Positions 53,862-63,698 of a stretch of DNA of 64,000 nucleotides are shown piece after piece. Position 1 is the first letter of the stretch, and each line of letters opens with the position of its first letter. Source of the DNA: Bacteroidetes bacterium MED-G17. Lineage in GTDB: Bacteria; Bacteroidota; Bacteroidia; NS11-12g; UBA9320. The DNA lies in the NCBI GenBank assembly GCA_002457675.1, contig NTKK01000008.1:1-64000 (forward strand). The letters run 5' to 3'. The notes under the pieces are model-generated. The model had not been told where the DNA came from and made no database searches. It was given only the letters and a program-made list of their open reading frames with translations. The translations under genes and the position numbers were made by a program.

Positions 53862-55358
53862 TCACTCGGCTTCATTTTTGGGTTCTACTAAAATCACTTT
53901 TTCTTTATCAACAGTCACGAGCCCCTGAGGAGCCCCTTTAGGTTTCCGAACATACTTTCGATGGGTATAAACTACGGGACACAGGTTGTTATTCTTACTT
54001 TTAGAAAAAAAAGCTGCCAATGAACCAGCTTTTTCCAAAACATGCTTTGGGATATTTTTCCCAGAGGAATTTTTTATCAAAACATGACTTCCTTGGACGC
54101 CTCGAGCATGCAACCAAATATCATTTCTATGGGAATATTTTGTTATTAGTAGATCGTTATTCTTTGCGTTTTTTCCTATCCAAATATCATAACCGTCAAT
54201 ATACCTTTTTCGGAAAGGAAAAGCGTCTGACTTTCGATTCATTTCCTCTTCTTTTAAGTAAGGTTTTAAGGATTTAAAATCCTGTACCCCTTCAAGTTCA
54301 CCAATCTCATTAGAAAGTCTACCTATTATTCTTTTCGCTTCAACAATGGCTTTTTCTTGAAAAGCCAATTTCTTATGTTGGCTTTTCCCCTTTTCGTAAT
54401 ATTTCTCAGCATTTTTTTGTAAACTAAGTTGCTTGATTAACTTGATATCTATTCTATCACCAGTGTAAAAGTTTAATAATTTAATTTTTTTTGTTGCCTC
54501 ATCGACATCCAAATGCAAATTGGCCATTAAGATATCTCCAATTTCCTTGTATGATGTTTGTTTCGACTCTAAGTCGATTTGGGCATGTATCTTTTTTAAA
54601 TAATTTCTTTTTCTCTTTAATTCCTTCTTGACGGCTTGCAGCAATGCATTCTTTTTTTGCTGAAACTCATTTTGCGAAATAAAAGTGCGAGCAAAAGATG
54701 TACTTATTCCAAGCATATCAGATTGACCTTCTTTTTCCGACAAAACCATATTTATGGAATATTTTTCCTGCTCTATATGCATGATTCTTTTTTGGATTTT
54801 TTGATATAAAACTTTTACTTGTTCTGCCGACATTGGGAATTTCATATCTTTCCATATCCACTCATTTTTTGGTACAAAAGGATACAGATGGACAAATTCG
54901 TCTTTGCTTCTTGCCGGGACAAATGTTTTGTTTACGAATACATCACGGGCCATATGCCAATCTTTGTCTATTTTTTTTCTAAAAATTTCAACAATTTTAT
55001 TGTTTTTGTAGAGTAGCACATTGCCGTTGTTTTTGTAACATTTAAATACAAGGGATAAACCGTCTTCGAAGTCAAAAGAGAAACTCCGATTCATTTTGTG
55101 TGCAGAAATAGATGTTAATTTTTTGGATTCGATTACTTTAAAAGGATTTAATCTATTTTTCTTGGGCAATTTTTGAAAATCAGCCTGCTGAAAGAGTGAA
55201 AATCCTTTATAATATTGATACTTTAAGGAAAATTCTTTATCAAAAATGAAGAATAGCTCACTTTTACTTGAACTAAATGAAAATTGGAGAAATCGTCCAC
55301 AGAGTTTGTCGTGAAGTTGATTGGCCAATCTTTCAAAAAATAAAGCATTGGAATGCAT
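53862..55358 (-). CDS. NFACT-family RNA-binding protein (RqcH/Rqc2-like)
   Basis: 498 aa. An N-terminal NFACT-N-like segment (to about 190), a coiled coil (about 235-360), and a C-terminal NFACT-R domain (YIDGYDIWIGKNAKNNDLLITKYSHRNDIWLHARGVQGSHVLI, THRKYVRKPKGAPQGLV). RqcH adds C-terminal alanine tails to nascent chains on split 50S subunits. The conserved Asp-Arg pair of Bacillus RqcH aligns by eye with Asn-Arg (AHKMNRSFSF), so activity is uncertain. It follows map by 11 bp on the same strand, and both belong to nascent-chain processing. Confidence 0.85.
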   Translation of the reverse strand: MHSNALFFERLANQLHDKLCGRFLQFSFSSSKSELFFIFDKEFSLKYQYYKGFSLFQQADFQKLPKKNRLNPFKVIESKKLTSISAHKMNRSFSFDFEDGLSLVFKCYKNNGNVLLYKNNKIVEIFRKKIDKDWHMARDVFVNKTFVPARSKDEFVHLYPFVPKNEWIWKDMKFPMSAEQVKVLYQKIQKRIMHIEQEKYSINMVLSEKEGQSDMLGISTSFARTFISQNEFQQKKNALLQAVKKELKRKRNYLKKIHAQIDLESKQTSYKEIGDILMANLHLDVDEATKKIKLLNFYTGDRIDIKLIKQLSLQKNAEKYYEKGKSQHKKLAFQEKAIVEAKRIIGRLSNEIGELEGVQDFKSLKPYLKEEEMNRKSDAFPFRKRYIDGYDIWIGKNAKNNDLLITKYSHRNDIWLHARGVQGSHVLIKNSSGKNIPKHVLEKAGSLAAFFSKSKNNNLCPVVYTHRKYVRKPKGAPQGLVTVDKEKVILVEPKNEAE

Positions 55359-55369
55359 ATCTCAATTTG

Positions 55370-56134
55370 CTAAAACTCTCCATAGAGATCGGTAAGTGCC
55401 TCATGTCCAGTTTCGGTGATAAGAATGGTATGTTCATATTGTGCGGATAATTGACTGTCAATTGTTCTTGCTGTCCATCCATCACTAGGGTCAATTTTGC
55501 ACCTTGCCTTACCTAAGTTAATCATAGGTTCTATAGTAAATGTCATTCCTGGCCGCATACGTTTACCAGTATTTTTATCTGCAGTATGTGGAACTTCAGG
55601 TTGCTCATGAAAACGTAAACCTACTCCATGTCCGCAAAATTCATACACGACACCAAGACCTTTTTCTTGCGCATATTCTTTAATGTGAAAACCAATATTG
55701 CCAAATCTGTTGCCTGGGAAGCATTGTTTCATGCCTATACTGAGGCATTTTTTGGTATGTTCAAGTAAGCTCTTTGCTTCTTCACTTATTTCCCCAACTG
55801 GATACATTTTACATGTGTCTCCAAAATATTTATTCAAAATAGTAGTTACATCAATGTTCAAAATATCGCCTTCTTTCAACTCATATTTCCCAGGTACACC
55901 ATGACAGACCACGTCGTTTGGAGAAGTACAAATGGCACCGGTAAAACCCTTGTAGCCCAAGGTGGCTGACTTGGCTCCATGATCATTAATAAATTCTAAT
56001 GCTCTTTCATGTAAATATTGTGTGGTGTTTCCTGGTACTACAAATTGTTCTAAATATTTTAATGTTTTGGCAGCAAGTTGACTACTTTTTCTAATTCCAT
56101 CTATCTGCTCTGCACTCTTAATTTTTATAGCCAT
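55370..56134 (-). CDS. map: Methionine aminopeptidase, type I
   Basis: 254-aa metalloenzyme removing the initiator methionine. The two-metal ligands are visible: DGWTARTIDSQLSAQYEHT (with terminal Glu), NIDVTTILNKYFGDTCKM (Asp-x-...Asp), FCGHGVGLRFHEQPEV (His) and MTFTIEPMIN (Glu). The N-terminus lacks the SH3/zinc-finger extension of larger forms. Upstream of the NFACT gene by 11 bp, so they are likely one operon. Confidence 0.97.
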   Translation of the reverse strand: MAIKIKSAEQIDGIRKSSQLAAKTLKYLEQFVVPGNTTQYLHERALEFINDHGAKSATLGYKGFTGAICTSPNDVVCHGVPGKYELKEGDILNIDVTTILNKYFGDTCKMYPVGEISEEAKSLLEHTKKCLSIGMKQCFPGNRFGNIGFHIKEYAQEKGLGVVYEFCGHGVGLRFHEQPEVPHTADKNTGKRMRPGMTFTIEPMINLGKARCKIDPSDGWTARTIDSQLSAQYEHTILITETGHEALTDLYGEF

Positions 56135-56165
56135 AAAGAAATTTAATAAACCGCGAAGAAAGCAA

Positions 56166-57302
56166 TTAATGCCTCAATGAAACATATGATTGTCTTATTT
56201 GAGACAATACTTGACTAAAAATTGGTCTAGTAAACTGAAAAAATAAATCTTGAGGAGACGGTGGTATTAGCTCTCGGTAACGTGTAAGTTGATATTCATC
56301 TTTACTAAGCGCCTTCTTATCTCCTTTGTAACTTGCCCACTGGTGTTCCCATACAAATGTGCCAGGAAATTTTCTTTGCTCAATTACACTTTGGCTAAAA
56401 TTATTTATACGTTTAAAATCCAATAAGCCAGTACTTTTTACTGATTTAGTAAATAAGTGAAACTCAGCTTCCACAGGCCCGTAAACTTTCTGCTTTGAAC
56501 CATCTTCTAATTTTATCGATCCTATTTCGATGCTATCTCTTCTTAAATTTCTAATTTTTTCTTGGACATATGTTTGACCTATAACATAATCGTCAAATTT
56601 TAGGCTAATGATTTCATCAGCATCTTCGAGAGTCAAAGCGGATGGACTATAAAATTGTACGTATCGATATCTAAGTCGGTTGGCTTCCTCCCGTATTTCA
56701 TTGTCAAAAAACTCGCTCGTTATATTTAGAACTCGGCTACCAACAGGCAATGGTTTGATAAGCACCCTAACCAATGCCATGTTAAATGATTTATCTAACC
56801 ATTTTTCAATCCCTCCAAAATTTGAAACATAGTTTTTCGTTTTTAGAAAATTCCTATGTGCAATTCTAGCATCGTGCTTGGTTTGCAAGGCCATTAACCT
56901 CAAGCCTTCATCATAATGTGCTTGTGCACCCTGTTTGAGAGCGTACTCTAAAGGTTCTGTGAAATTCTGAGGCACTACTTCTTCTAAGCAGGCAGGGCAT
57001 CGCTGTAACTCATTATAAATTAGCTGTAACAACCTATATCTATCTACTATCTCGTCCCATTTATAAATATCACTTTTTGAAGTAGCCGCGGAAATTCTAT
57101 TTGTATTTTCATCAACAACATGTTTATATGCCTTTTTTAATGTATGTCTTGCTTTATCATTTTCAGGGCGTTTTCGGAGCTGTTTCATCGATTTAAAAAC
57201 TGCATCCTTATAAAGTCCTCTTTTTAAATCTCGAGAACCTGAAGAACAAGATTGAAAAAAAAGAAATGAATAAAATAAAAAACAAAGTATTCCCCAACGC
57301 AT
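56166..57302 (-). CDS. Conserved hypothetical lipoprotein
   Basis: 378 aa, not recognised by name. N-terminal signal with lipobox-like FFQSC, then helical, TPR-like sequence (YKDAVFKSMKQLRKRPENDKARHTLKKAYKHV) and a C-terminal half with beta strands (SRVLNITSEFFDNEI, TLEDADEIISLKFDDYVIGQTYV). Most likely outer-membrane-anchored in the periplasm. Follows map (same strand) by 31 bp upstream in transcription order. Minus-strand TAATTTTTG, one base longer than the -7 consensus, ends 4 nt before the ATG. Confidence 0.65.
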   Translation of the reverse strand: MRWGILCFLFYSFLFFQSCSSGSRDLKRGLYKDAVFKSMKQLRKRPENDKARHTLKKAYKHVVDENTNRISAATSKSDIYKWDEIVDRYRLLQLIYNELQRCPACLEEVVPQNFTEPLEYALKQGAQAHYDEGLRLMALQTKHDARIAHRNFLKTKNYVSNFGGIEKWLDKSFNMALVRVLIKPLPVGSRVLNITSEFFDNEIREEANRLRYRYVQFYSPSALTLEDADEIISLKFDDYVIGQTYVQEKIRNLRRDSIEIGSIKLEDGSKQKVYGPVEAEFHLFTKSVKSTGLLDFKRINNFSQSVIEQRKFPGTFVWEHQWASYKGDKKALSKDEYQLTRYRELIPPSPQDLFFQFTRPIFSQVLSQIRQSYVSLRH

Positions 57303-57510
57303 GTTTCAAAAATTACAAAAATTATGCCCAAAAAAGAAAATATTTAATTTTCGTACTGCTTAAAATAATACTCCTTCATAATAAATTTTTACTAAGTAAT
57401 TGAAAATCAAACTCAAGTCTTATGAGATGTTTTAACTTCTATTGATCTTTAGAATAAAGTTGAAAAGTTTTATTGTTTTAAAATTATACTCTTTCGATAT
57501 TTCCCATCGC

Positions 57511-58749
57511 ATGATTGATAAAAAAGATATCCAATGCCCAAATTGTGGACATGCATTTAGCACAAATAATGTTTATCTCAAACAGATTGAGCGAGAAATT
57601 GAGGAAAAATATAAGACCAAAGTCAATCAGCAAGCTAAAGATTTTGCAATAAAAGAAGCAAACCTTATCCAAGAAAAAGAGGACTTTGAAACAAAAAAGA
57701 AAAATGAAAATAATTTATTTCAACAAAAACTGAAGCAAAAAATTCAAGAAGAAAGACGAGCTATTGAGGCAGAAAGTTTAGAGAAATTCAAACTAGAATT
57801 GAGCGAGTTAAAAAAAGAAAATGAAGCCAAAAAATTGGAGAACTTTACCCTAAAGAAAAAAGAACTGGATTTACAAAAAAAAGAGCAAGAGCTATTGGAA
57901 CTTAAACAAGAACATGAAATTGAAATAGAACGAAAAATACTCGCTAAACGACAAGAAATGGAGCAAAAAATAGGTGAAAAATTAAACAACCAGTTTGAGC
58001 TTGAACGCATGCAATTCCAAAAGCAAATTGACGACCAAAAAAAGTTGACTTCGGAAATGCAGCGCAAACAAGAACAAGGTTCAATGCAAATGCAAGGTGA
58101 AGTATTGGAACTTGTATTGGAAAATAAATTGAGAAGCCTATTCCCATTTGACTCAATAAAGGAAGTTCCTAAAGGCACAAGGGGTGCAGATGTTATTCAA
58201 GTGGTCAGAAATCATCTCCAACAAACCTGCGGCAGCATACTGTACGAAAGCAAAAGAACTAAAGCTTTTTCCAACGATTGGATTGACAAATTAAAAGAAG
58301 ATCAAAGAATGGTAAGGGCTGAAATTGCTATATTGGTAACTGAAACAATGCCAAAAGAATTTTCTGTATTTGGTAAATTAAATGGTATTTGGGTTTGTTC
58401 TTTTTCTGCATTTGAAGGTCTTAGCCAGGCTATGAGGGAGTCTTTGATCAAGCTAAGAGAATTGCAAATCGCTCAAGAAAATAAAGGTGAGAAAATGGAA
58501 ATGTTGTACAAATATCTAACGGGACAGGAGTTTAAGCAATCTATAGAACGCATAGTAGAAACTTTTTCGAAGATGAATGAGCAATTAGATAAAGAAAAAC
58601 GAGCGATGCAAAAAATATGGAAGGAAAGAGAGAAACAAATAGAAAAGGTGATGACCAGTACTATTGATATGCATAGCTCATTCAGAGGTATTGCTGAGAG
58701 CATTCCTCAGGTTAAAAGCCTTGAATTAGGTAACGAGGACGAGTTATAA
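57511..58749 (+). CDS. DUF2130 protein with zinc ribbon and coiled coil
   Basis: About 412 aa. The ATG at 57511 ([16 protein letters not shown]) is preferred over an upstream ATG at 57442 that only adds an unrelated hydrophobic segment. Domains: an N-terminal zinc ribbon half (CPNCGHAF), a long coiled coil about 20-210 rich in E, K and Q, then a DUF2130 domain: [26 protein letters not shown] ... [19 protein letters not shown]. The G-A-D followed by E-S-K looks like a PD-(D/E)xK nuclease core, as in RmuC-like proteins. Role unknown; may act on DNA. Confidence 0.75.
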   Translation: MIDKKDIQCPNCGHAFSTNNVYLKQIEREIEEKYKTKVNQQAKDFAIKEANLIQEKEDFETKKKNENNLFQQKLKQKIQEERRAIEAESLEKFKLELSELKKENEAKKLENFTLKKKELDLQKKEQELLELKQEHEIEIERKILAKRQEMEQKIGEKLNNQFELERMQFQKQIDDQKKLTSEMQRKQEQGSMQMQGEVLELVLENKLRSLFPFDSIKEVPKGTRGADVIQVVRNHLQQTCGSILYESKRTKAFSNDWIDKLKEDQRMVRAEIAILVTETMPKEFSVFGKLNGIWVCSFSAFEGLSQAMRESLIKLRELQIAQENKGEKMEMLYKYLTGQEFKQSIERIVETFSKMNEQLDKEKRAMQKIWKEREKQIEKVMTSTIDMHSSFRGIAESIPQVKSLELGNEDEL

Positions 58750-60411
58750 GTTGCGTAATCTCTGTTTGATATCCAAGCGATGCTTTCTTGCCGTATCTCG
58801 GGCTATGTCATAACCTGCATCTGCGTGCCTTATTACGCCCATAGCGGGATCATTATGAAGGACACGCTTGATCCTTACATGGGCATCTTCTGTACCATCT
58901 GCAACTATAACCATTCCTGCATGTATACTATAGCCAATTCCCACTCCTCCACCATGATGCAGGCTTACCCAACTAGCACCACCTGCCGTATTAATTAAGG
59001 CGTTAAGAATAGGCCAATCGGCAATTGCGTCACTACCATCTTTCATCGCTTCTGTTTCTCTATTTGGACTAGCAACTGATCCAGTATCCAAGTGGTCTCG
59101 ACCAATTACTATAGGTGCCTTTACTTTTCCTTCCTTTACCAATTGGTTGAATGCCAAACCCGCTTTTTCTCTTTCACCTTGGCCCAACCAACAGATTCTG
59201 CAAGGTAACCCTTGAAAAGAAATCTTTTCTTGCGCCATTTTTATCCATCTGTGTAAACTCTCATCCTCAGGGAACATCTCTAACAATAGCTTATCGGTAG
59301 TATAGATATCCTCAGGATCTCCAGACAGTGCTGCCCATCTAAATGGACCCCGTCCTTCACAAAACTGAGGACGAATAAATGCAGGAACAAAACCAGGAAA
59401 ATCAAAGGCACGCTCTAAGCCAGCTTCTAATGCACGTCCTCTTAAGTTGTTCCCGTAATCAAAAGTAATGGTTCCCTTATCATGAAAATAAAGCATAAGC
59501 TCAACATGTCTTTTCATTGTTTGGTAACTGAGTTCCATGTATTTGTCTTTATTTCGTAATCTCAATGCTTCTGCTTTTTCTGCGTCGTATCCTTCTGGGA
59601 AGTATCCAATTAATGGATCATGAGCAGATGTTTGATCCGTTAACAAATCAAGATGAATATTTCTCTCTTTCAATCGGCTCAATAAGTCAACTGCATTGCC
59701 AATCCAAGCAATAGAAACAGCTTCTTTATTTTCCCTAGCAATAACTGCCTTATCAATGGCTTCATCTAAATCCCTAACCATGAAATCTAGATATCTTGTT
59801 TCAAGTCGCTTTCTTATCCTCCACTCTTCAACTTCTGCCGCAAGACAAACACCTTCATTCATTGTTACTGCTAATGGTTGAGCGCCTCCCATGCCTCCAA
59901 GACCAGCTGTTACGGAAAGTGTCCCTTTTAGACTATTATTAAAATGCTGCCTAGCTGCTTCAGCAAAGGTTTCATATGTGCCTTGAACAATTCCTTGGGT
60001 ACCGATGTATATCCAACTCCCTGCGGTCATTTGACCATACATAATTAAACCCTGAGCTTCAAGATCTCTGAAGTGTTCTTGAGTGGCCCATTTAGGAACC
60101 AAATGAGAGTTTGCGATGATTACCCTAGGCGCATCTTTATGCGTAGGTAATATACCCACAGGTTTACCACTCTGAACCAATAATGTTTCATTATGTTCTA
60201 AATCTTTTAAAGCTTTGACAATTAAATCAAAAGATTCCCAGTTTCTAGCTGCTTTACCTGTTCCACCATAAACAATGAGGTCTTCTGGACGCTCAGCAAC
60301 TTCAGGATCCAAATTATTATGCAACATTCTTAGTGCGCCTTCTTGAACCCAACCTTTGGTATTGAGTTTAGTACCTACAGGGGCCTTGATGATTTTTGAT
60401 TCAACTGCCAT
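58744..60411 (-). CDS. hutU: Urocanate hydratase
   Basis: 555-aa NAD-dependent enzyme converting urocanate to 4-imidazolone-5-propionate in histidine degradation. Visible family blocks: [34 protein letters not shown]-like [54 protein letters not shown], and [19 protein letters not shown]. No hutH, hutI or hutG within the window. Stop overlaps the DUF2130 stop by 6 bp; TTCTTTTG, one mismatch from a -7 element, ends 4 nt before the ATG. Confidence 0.97.
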   Translation of the reverse strand: MAVESKIIKAPVGTKLNTKGWVQEGALRMLHNNLDPEVAERPEDLIVYGGTGKAARNWESFDLIVKALKDLEHNETLLVQSGKPVGILPTHKDAPRVIIANSHLVPKWATQEHFRDLEAQGLIMYGQMTAGSWIYIGTQGIVQGTYETFAEAARQHFNNSLKGTLSVTAGLGGMGGAQPLAVTMNEGVCLAAEVEEWRIRKRLETRYLDFMVRDLDEAIDKAVIARENKEAVSIAWIGNAVDLLSRLKERNIHLDLLTDQTSAHDPLIGYFPEGYDAEKAEALRLRNKDKYMELSYQTMKRHVELMLYFHDKGTITFDYGNNLRGRALEAGLERAFDFPGFVPAFIRPQFCEGRGPFRWAALSGDPEDIYTTDKLLLEMFPEDESLHRWIKMAQEKISFQGLPCRICWLGQGEREKAGLAFNQLVKEGKVKAPIVIGRDHLDTGSVASPNRETEAMKDGSDAIADWPILNALINTAGGASWVSLHHGGGVGIGYSIHAGMVIVADGTEDAHVRIKRVLHNDPAMGVIRHADAGYDIARDTARKHRLDIKQRLRNL

Positions 60412-60484
60412 ACCACAAAAGAACTAAAAAGATACGATTTGGTTTTTTAGTATGTAATAGAATAAAATTATTTTTAACTATAGT

Positions 60485-60949
60485 ATGATTGTTGTAAGAG
60501 AAGGGATAAAAGAGGATATCCAACAGGTCTTTGATTTAATTATGGAATTGGCCATTTTTGAAAAAGGCGAAGACGAAGTAATAAACACTCCTCAAAAAAT
60601 GCTTCAAGAAGCATTTAGTAAGAAGCCTAATTTCGGATTTTTCGTAGCAGAAAAGAATGGAAAAATTGTAGGAACCTCCATATTCTACGTGCGTTATTCT
60701 ACTTGGAAAGGATCAACTTTATACTTAGAAGATTTGATTGTCACTGAAAGAGAAAGAGGAAAAGGCATTGGTGCTGAATTGTTCAATAAAACCTTAGAAC
60801 TGGCATCTAAAAAAGGATACCAAAGACTTAGTTGGCAAGTATTAAACTGGAATCAGCAGGCCATCGATTTTTACAAAAGTTTTGACGCAACTTTTGATGA
60901 AGAATGGATAAATTGCCATTTGAATGTGGGAGTTAATCAAAAGTATTAA
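60485..60949 (+). CDS. GNAT family N-acetyltransferase (spermidine/diamine acetyltransferase type)
   Basis: 154-aa single-domain GNAT. Beta-alpha order is intact: MIVVREGIKEDIQQVFDLI, FFVAEKNGKIVGTSIFYVRYSTWKGSTLYLEDLIVT, acetyl-CoA loop ERERGKGIGAELFN, and LSWQVLNWNQQAIDFYKSFDA, which is close to the SAT/diamine acetyltransferase group. Overlaps the rhomboid gene by 26 bp. Confidence 0.88.
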   Translation: MIVVREGIKEDIQQVFDLIMELAIFEKGEDEVINTPQKMLQEAFSKKPNFGFFVAEKNGKIVGTSIFYVRYSTWKGSTLYLEDLIVTERERGKGIGAELFNKTLELASKKGYQRLSWQVLNWNQQAIDFYKSFDATFDEEWINCHLNVGVNQKY

Positions 60950-61592
60950 GGAGTATCTCGTTTGGCCTTCTGCTATTATTGTTTTTTTATGGCTTGCCTT
61001 TTTTATCAATTTAAATTATCAATTCAACTGGAATGCCTACGGGATTCATCCCAGACAAATACATGGATTATTAGGCGTTGTTTTTTCTCCCTTCCTTCAT
61101 GCAGATTTTGGGCATCTGTTTCACAACAGTATACCTTTTTTCATTTCCTTCAGCTTTATTTTCTTCTTCTATAAACAAAAATCATGGGCAATAGCACTTA
61201 CAATATTTCTAGGTTCAGGTATTGGTGTTTGGCTATTTGGAAAATATTATTCTAATCATATTGGTGCTAGTGGTATTGTTTATGGTTTTGTTTCATTCTT
61301 AATATTTTCGGGATTCCTTCTAAAAAATAAAAAGATGTGGGCAATGTCCTTGTTAATGATTTTTCTGTATGGGAGTCTTATCTGGGGAATATTCCCTCAA
61401 ATAAACATAATATCTGGCGCAAAAATTTCATGGGAAGGTCACGCTTGTGGAGCAATTACAGGATTTTTATCCGCTTTTTATTACAGAAAATATGGACCTC
61501 CAAGCGACCTCGACAATTATTTTGGAGATGAAGATGACCTCGAATACTTCAGCACAAAAACCTGGGTAGAGGATCAAACTGCAAACCAGTAG
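60924..61592 (+). CDS. Rhomboid-family intramembrane serine protease
   Basis: 222-aa polytopic protein. Catalytic serine in NHIGASGIVYGFVSF, catalytic histidine in WEGHACGAITGF, and the HADFGHLFHNSIPFF loop with the conserved His-x3-His-Asn. Topology of about six membrane segments. The soluble tail is acidic (SDLDNYFGDEDDLEYF). Starts inside the preceding GNAT gene (26-bp overlap), implying coupled translation. Confidence 0.86.
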   Translation: MWELIKSIKEYLVWPSAIIVFLWLAFFINLNYQFNWNAYGIHPRQIHGLLGVVFSPFLHADFGHLFHNSIPFFISFSFIFFFYKQKSWAIALTIFLGSGIGVWLFGKYYSNHIGASGIVYGFVSFLIFSGFLLKNKKMWAMSLLMIFLYGSLIWGIFPQINIISGAKISWEGHACGAITGFLSAFYYRKYGPPSDLDNYFGDEDDLEYFSTKTWVEDQTANQ

Positions 61593-61643
61593 AAAAAACG
61601 GATTTTAATTCCTTTAGACAATTATCCTTATTTTCGAAATACA

Positions 61644-63650
61644 ATGCGAAATCTTGTTCCATTTATTCTTATTAGCCTGCTTAATACTTTTAATTCTTAT
61701 GCCAAGGAAGGAGACACTTTAATTGTTCGTTCTCATGACTTGGTAGACATGACTTGGAATGGCAATTACGATCGAAAAGCTTTTTTTCCAACCAAAGGAA
61801 AAACTTTTCAGAAAGTATTAATGAAGTATACGCTCGGGTGTGCTAGCACAGGTTGTTCAGATTGGGATTACGATGTAAATATTTATTTGTTGAAAGATCT
61901 AGGTTATAGAGATTCAAATGTTAAATCCTATGACACCATATCAACCAATCCAGTGATAGTAGATACTGTCTGGAATGTTTTTGATGCAAGAGAACCATTT
62001 GAATTGGGTCGTTACATCACCCCTTATGGAACTTACATGGCAAGAAATAGCCTAGGTTTTAACAATGACTGGAACCACACCTTCTATTATGATGTTAGTG
62101 AATTTGTCGGATTATTTAAAGATTCTGTGACCATTAGATCAAACTATCGAGGTTGGTCTTCTGGATTTAGTGCTACTACAGATTTTATTTTTATTGAAGG
62201 AACTCCACCAAAAAATGTTCTGGCCGTAAAAAATATCTATTTAAGAGGCGGTGGATACCAAAGCTCTGAAGAATTTGAGAAAAATGTAACTCCTGAAAAA
62301 AAGATTTTCATAAATAAAAGAACGAAACATGCTAGGGCCAAGGTAATCGTTACTGGTCATGGTTTTGACAACAATACACAATGTGCCGAGTTTTGCCAAA
62401 AAAGTTATGATCTTATAGTAAACAAAGAAAAAGTTGGAAGCCACCTTATGTGGAGAAATGACTGTGGCAAGAATCCGGTTAGACCGCAAGGAGGAACTTG
62501 GCTCTACGATCGTGGCAATTGGTGCCCGGGAGATAAAGTTTTTCCAGAATTTTATGATGTTAGTTCAAAAATTAACCCAGGTGATACCAATATTTTCAAT
62601 ATCGATTTAGAGGCATATACTTGGTCGGGCAACCAAAGACCAAGCTACAATCTTTCTACCGTTTTGTTTGAGTATGGAGCGTACAATTTTGACCTTGATG
62701 CAAGAGTTTTGGAAGTATTGAAGCCCTCAGATCGAGATGAATTTATGCATTGGAATCCATCCTGCGATAGACCTATATGTATTATTCAAAATGCAGGAAG
62801 ACAGCGCATCACATCAGCTGTTATCAAATACGGATTCGAAGGTCTTGAACCCTCCTATTTTGAATATACCGGAGATTTAGCTAGCATGCAAAAAGATACA
62901 GTTTCTTTACCCATACCAAAATGGGAAAATGAAGATGAAGGTGTTTTTTATGTTGAAATTACGTTACCCAACAAAAGTTACCAAGACGAAAACCTAAGCA
63001 ACAATAAGTTGATAAGCAAAGTAAAAATTGCTCCACGTTTAGAGCCCTTCAGAATTTGGTTACGAACCAATGGTCGTGTCCAAGAAAACAAGCTGGTCAT
63101 CCTAAATAGCAATCAAGAAGAAGTATATCAATTGGATAATCTTATGCCCAATACGATGTATAGAGAGGATGTAAATCTTCCAGATGGTTGCTATACATTA
63201 CTTTTAACAGATGAAGGGAAAGATGGACTCGATTGGTGGGTTTATCAAAACAATGGAATTACAGCCGCTACCGGTGGTTGGATGAGAATTCAACCTCAAT
63301 CAGGTGGAGGTTTTATTGAAAACTGGGGAGGTGACTGGGGTACTGAGATTAGATACTCATTCATCTATGGAAACTACGAAGGTGAGCATCAAACAATCGA
63401 ACCAAAAAATTTATTGATTTTTCCAAACCCATCAAAAGATTTAGTTAAAATACAGATTCCAGCTATTGATGAGAAAATTACCATCAGTATTTTTAACTCT
63501 TTAGGACAGAAAGTAAAAGAGAATTCAAACATCCCAAGCGACAGAGCCTATTGGCATAACATGCATTTGGAAGATCTTGGAAGTGGTACTTTTATTATCA
63601 AAGTTGAATCAGCTACTTTGAACGAAACCAAAAAAATATTTGTAGAGTAA
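61644..63650 (+). CDS. Secreted peptide-N-glycosidase F-like protein with T9SS type A domain
   Basis: 668 aa. Signal peptide (VPFILISLLNTFNSYA) then a PNGase F-type region: KVLMKYTLGCASTGCSDWDYDVNIYLL, FELGRYITPYGTYMARNS and GTWLYDRGNWCPGDKVFPEFYDVS, which include acidic and aromatic residues typical of the family. C-terminus LLIFPNPSKDLVKIQI ... GTFIIKVES is a type A sorting domain. Likely cleaves N-linked glycans from external glycoproteins, or is a related binding protein. Confidence 0.85.
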   Translation: MRNLVPFILISLLNTFNSYAKEGDTLIVRSHDLVDMTWNGNYDRKAFFPTKGKTFQKVLMKYTLGCASTGCSDWDYDVNIYLLKDLGYRDSNVKSYDTISTNPVIVDTVWNVFDAREPFELGRYITPYGTYMARNSLGFNNDWNHTFYYDVSEFVGLFKDSVTIRSNYRGWSSGFSATTDFIFIEGTPPKNVLAVKNIYLRGGGYQSSEEFEKNVTPEKKIFINKRTKHARAKVIVTGHGFDNNTQCAEFCQKSYDLIVNKEKVGSHLMWRNDCGKNPVRPQGGTWLYDRGNWCPGDKVFPEFYDVSSKINPGDTNIFNIDLEAYTWSGNQRPSYNLSTVLFEYGAYNFDLDARVLEVLKPSDRDEFMHWNPSCDRPICIIQNAGRQRITSAVIKYGFEGLEPSYFEYTGDLASMQKDTVSLPIPKWENEDEGVFYVEITLPNKSYQDENLSNNKLISKVKIAPRLEPFRIWLRTNGRVQENKLVILNSNQEEVYQLDNLMPNTMYREDVNLPDGCYTLLLTDEGKDGLDWWVYQNNGITAATGGWMRIQPQSGGGFIENWGGDWGTEIRYSFIYGNYEGEHQTIEPKNLLIFPNPSKDLVKIQIPAIDEKITISIFNSLGQKVKENSNIPSDRAYWHNMHLEDLGSGTFIIKVESATLNETKKIFVE

Positions 63651-63698
63651 GTAAAAACAAAAAGTTGTTATTTCGCCTATAGAAACAAAGAATTTTCC

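Noticed and set aside
57442..57510. DUF2130 protein starting at 57442
   Set aside because: The extra 23 residues are not family-like, whereas [13 protein letters not shown] at 57511 fits.
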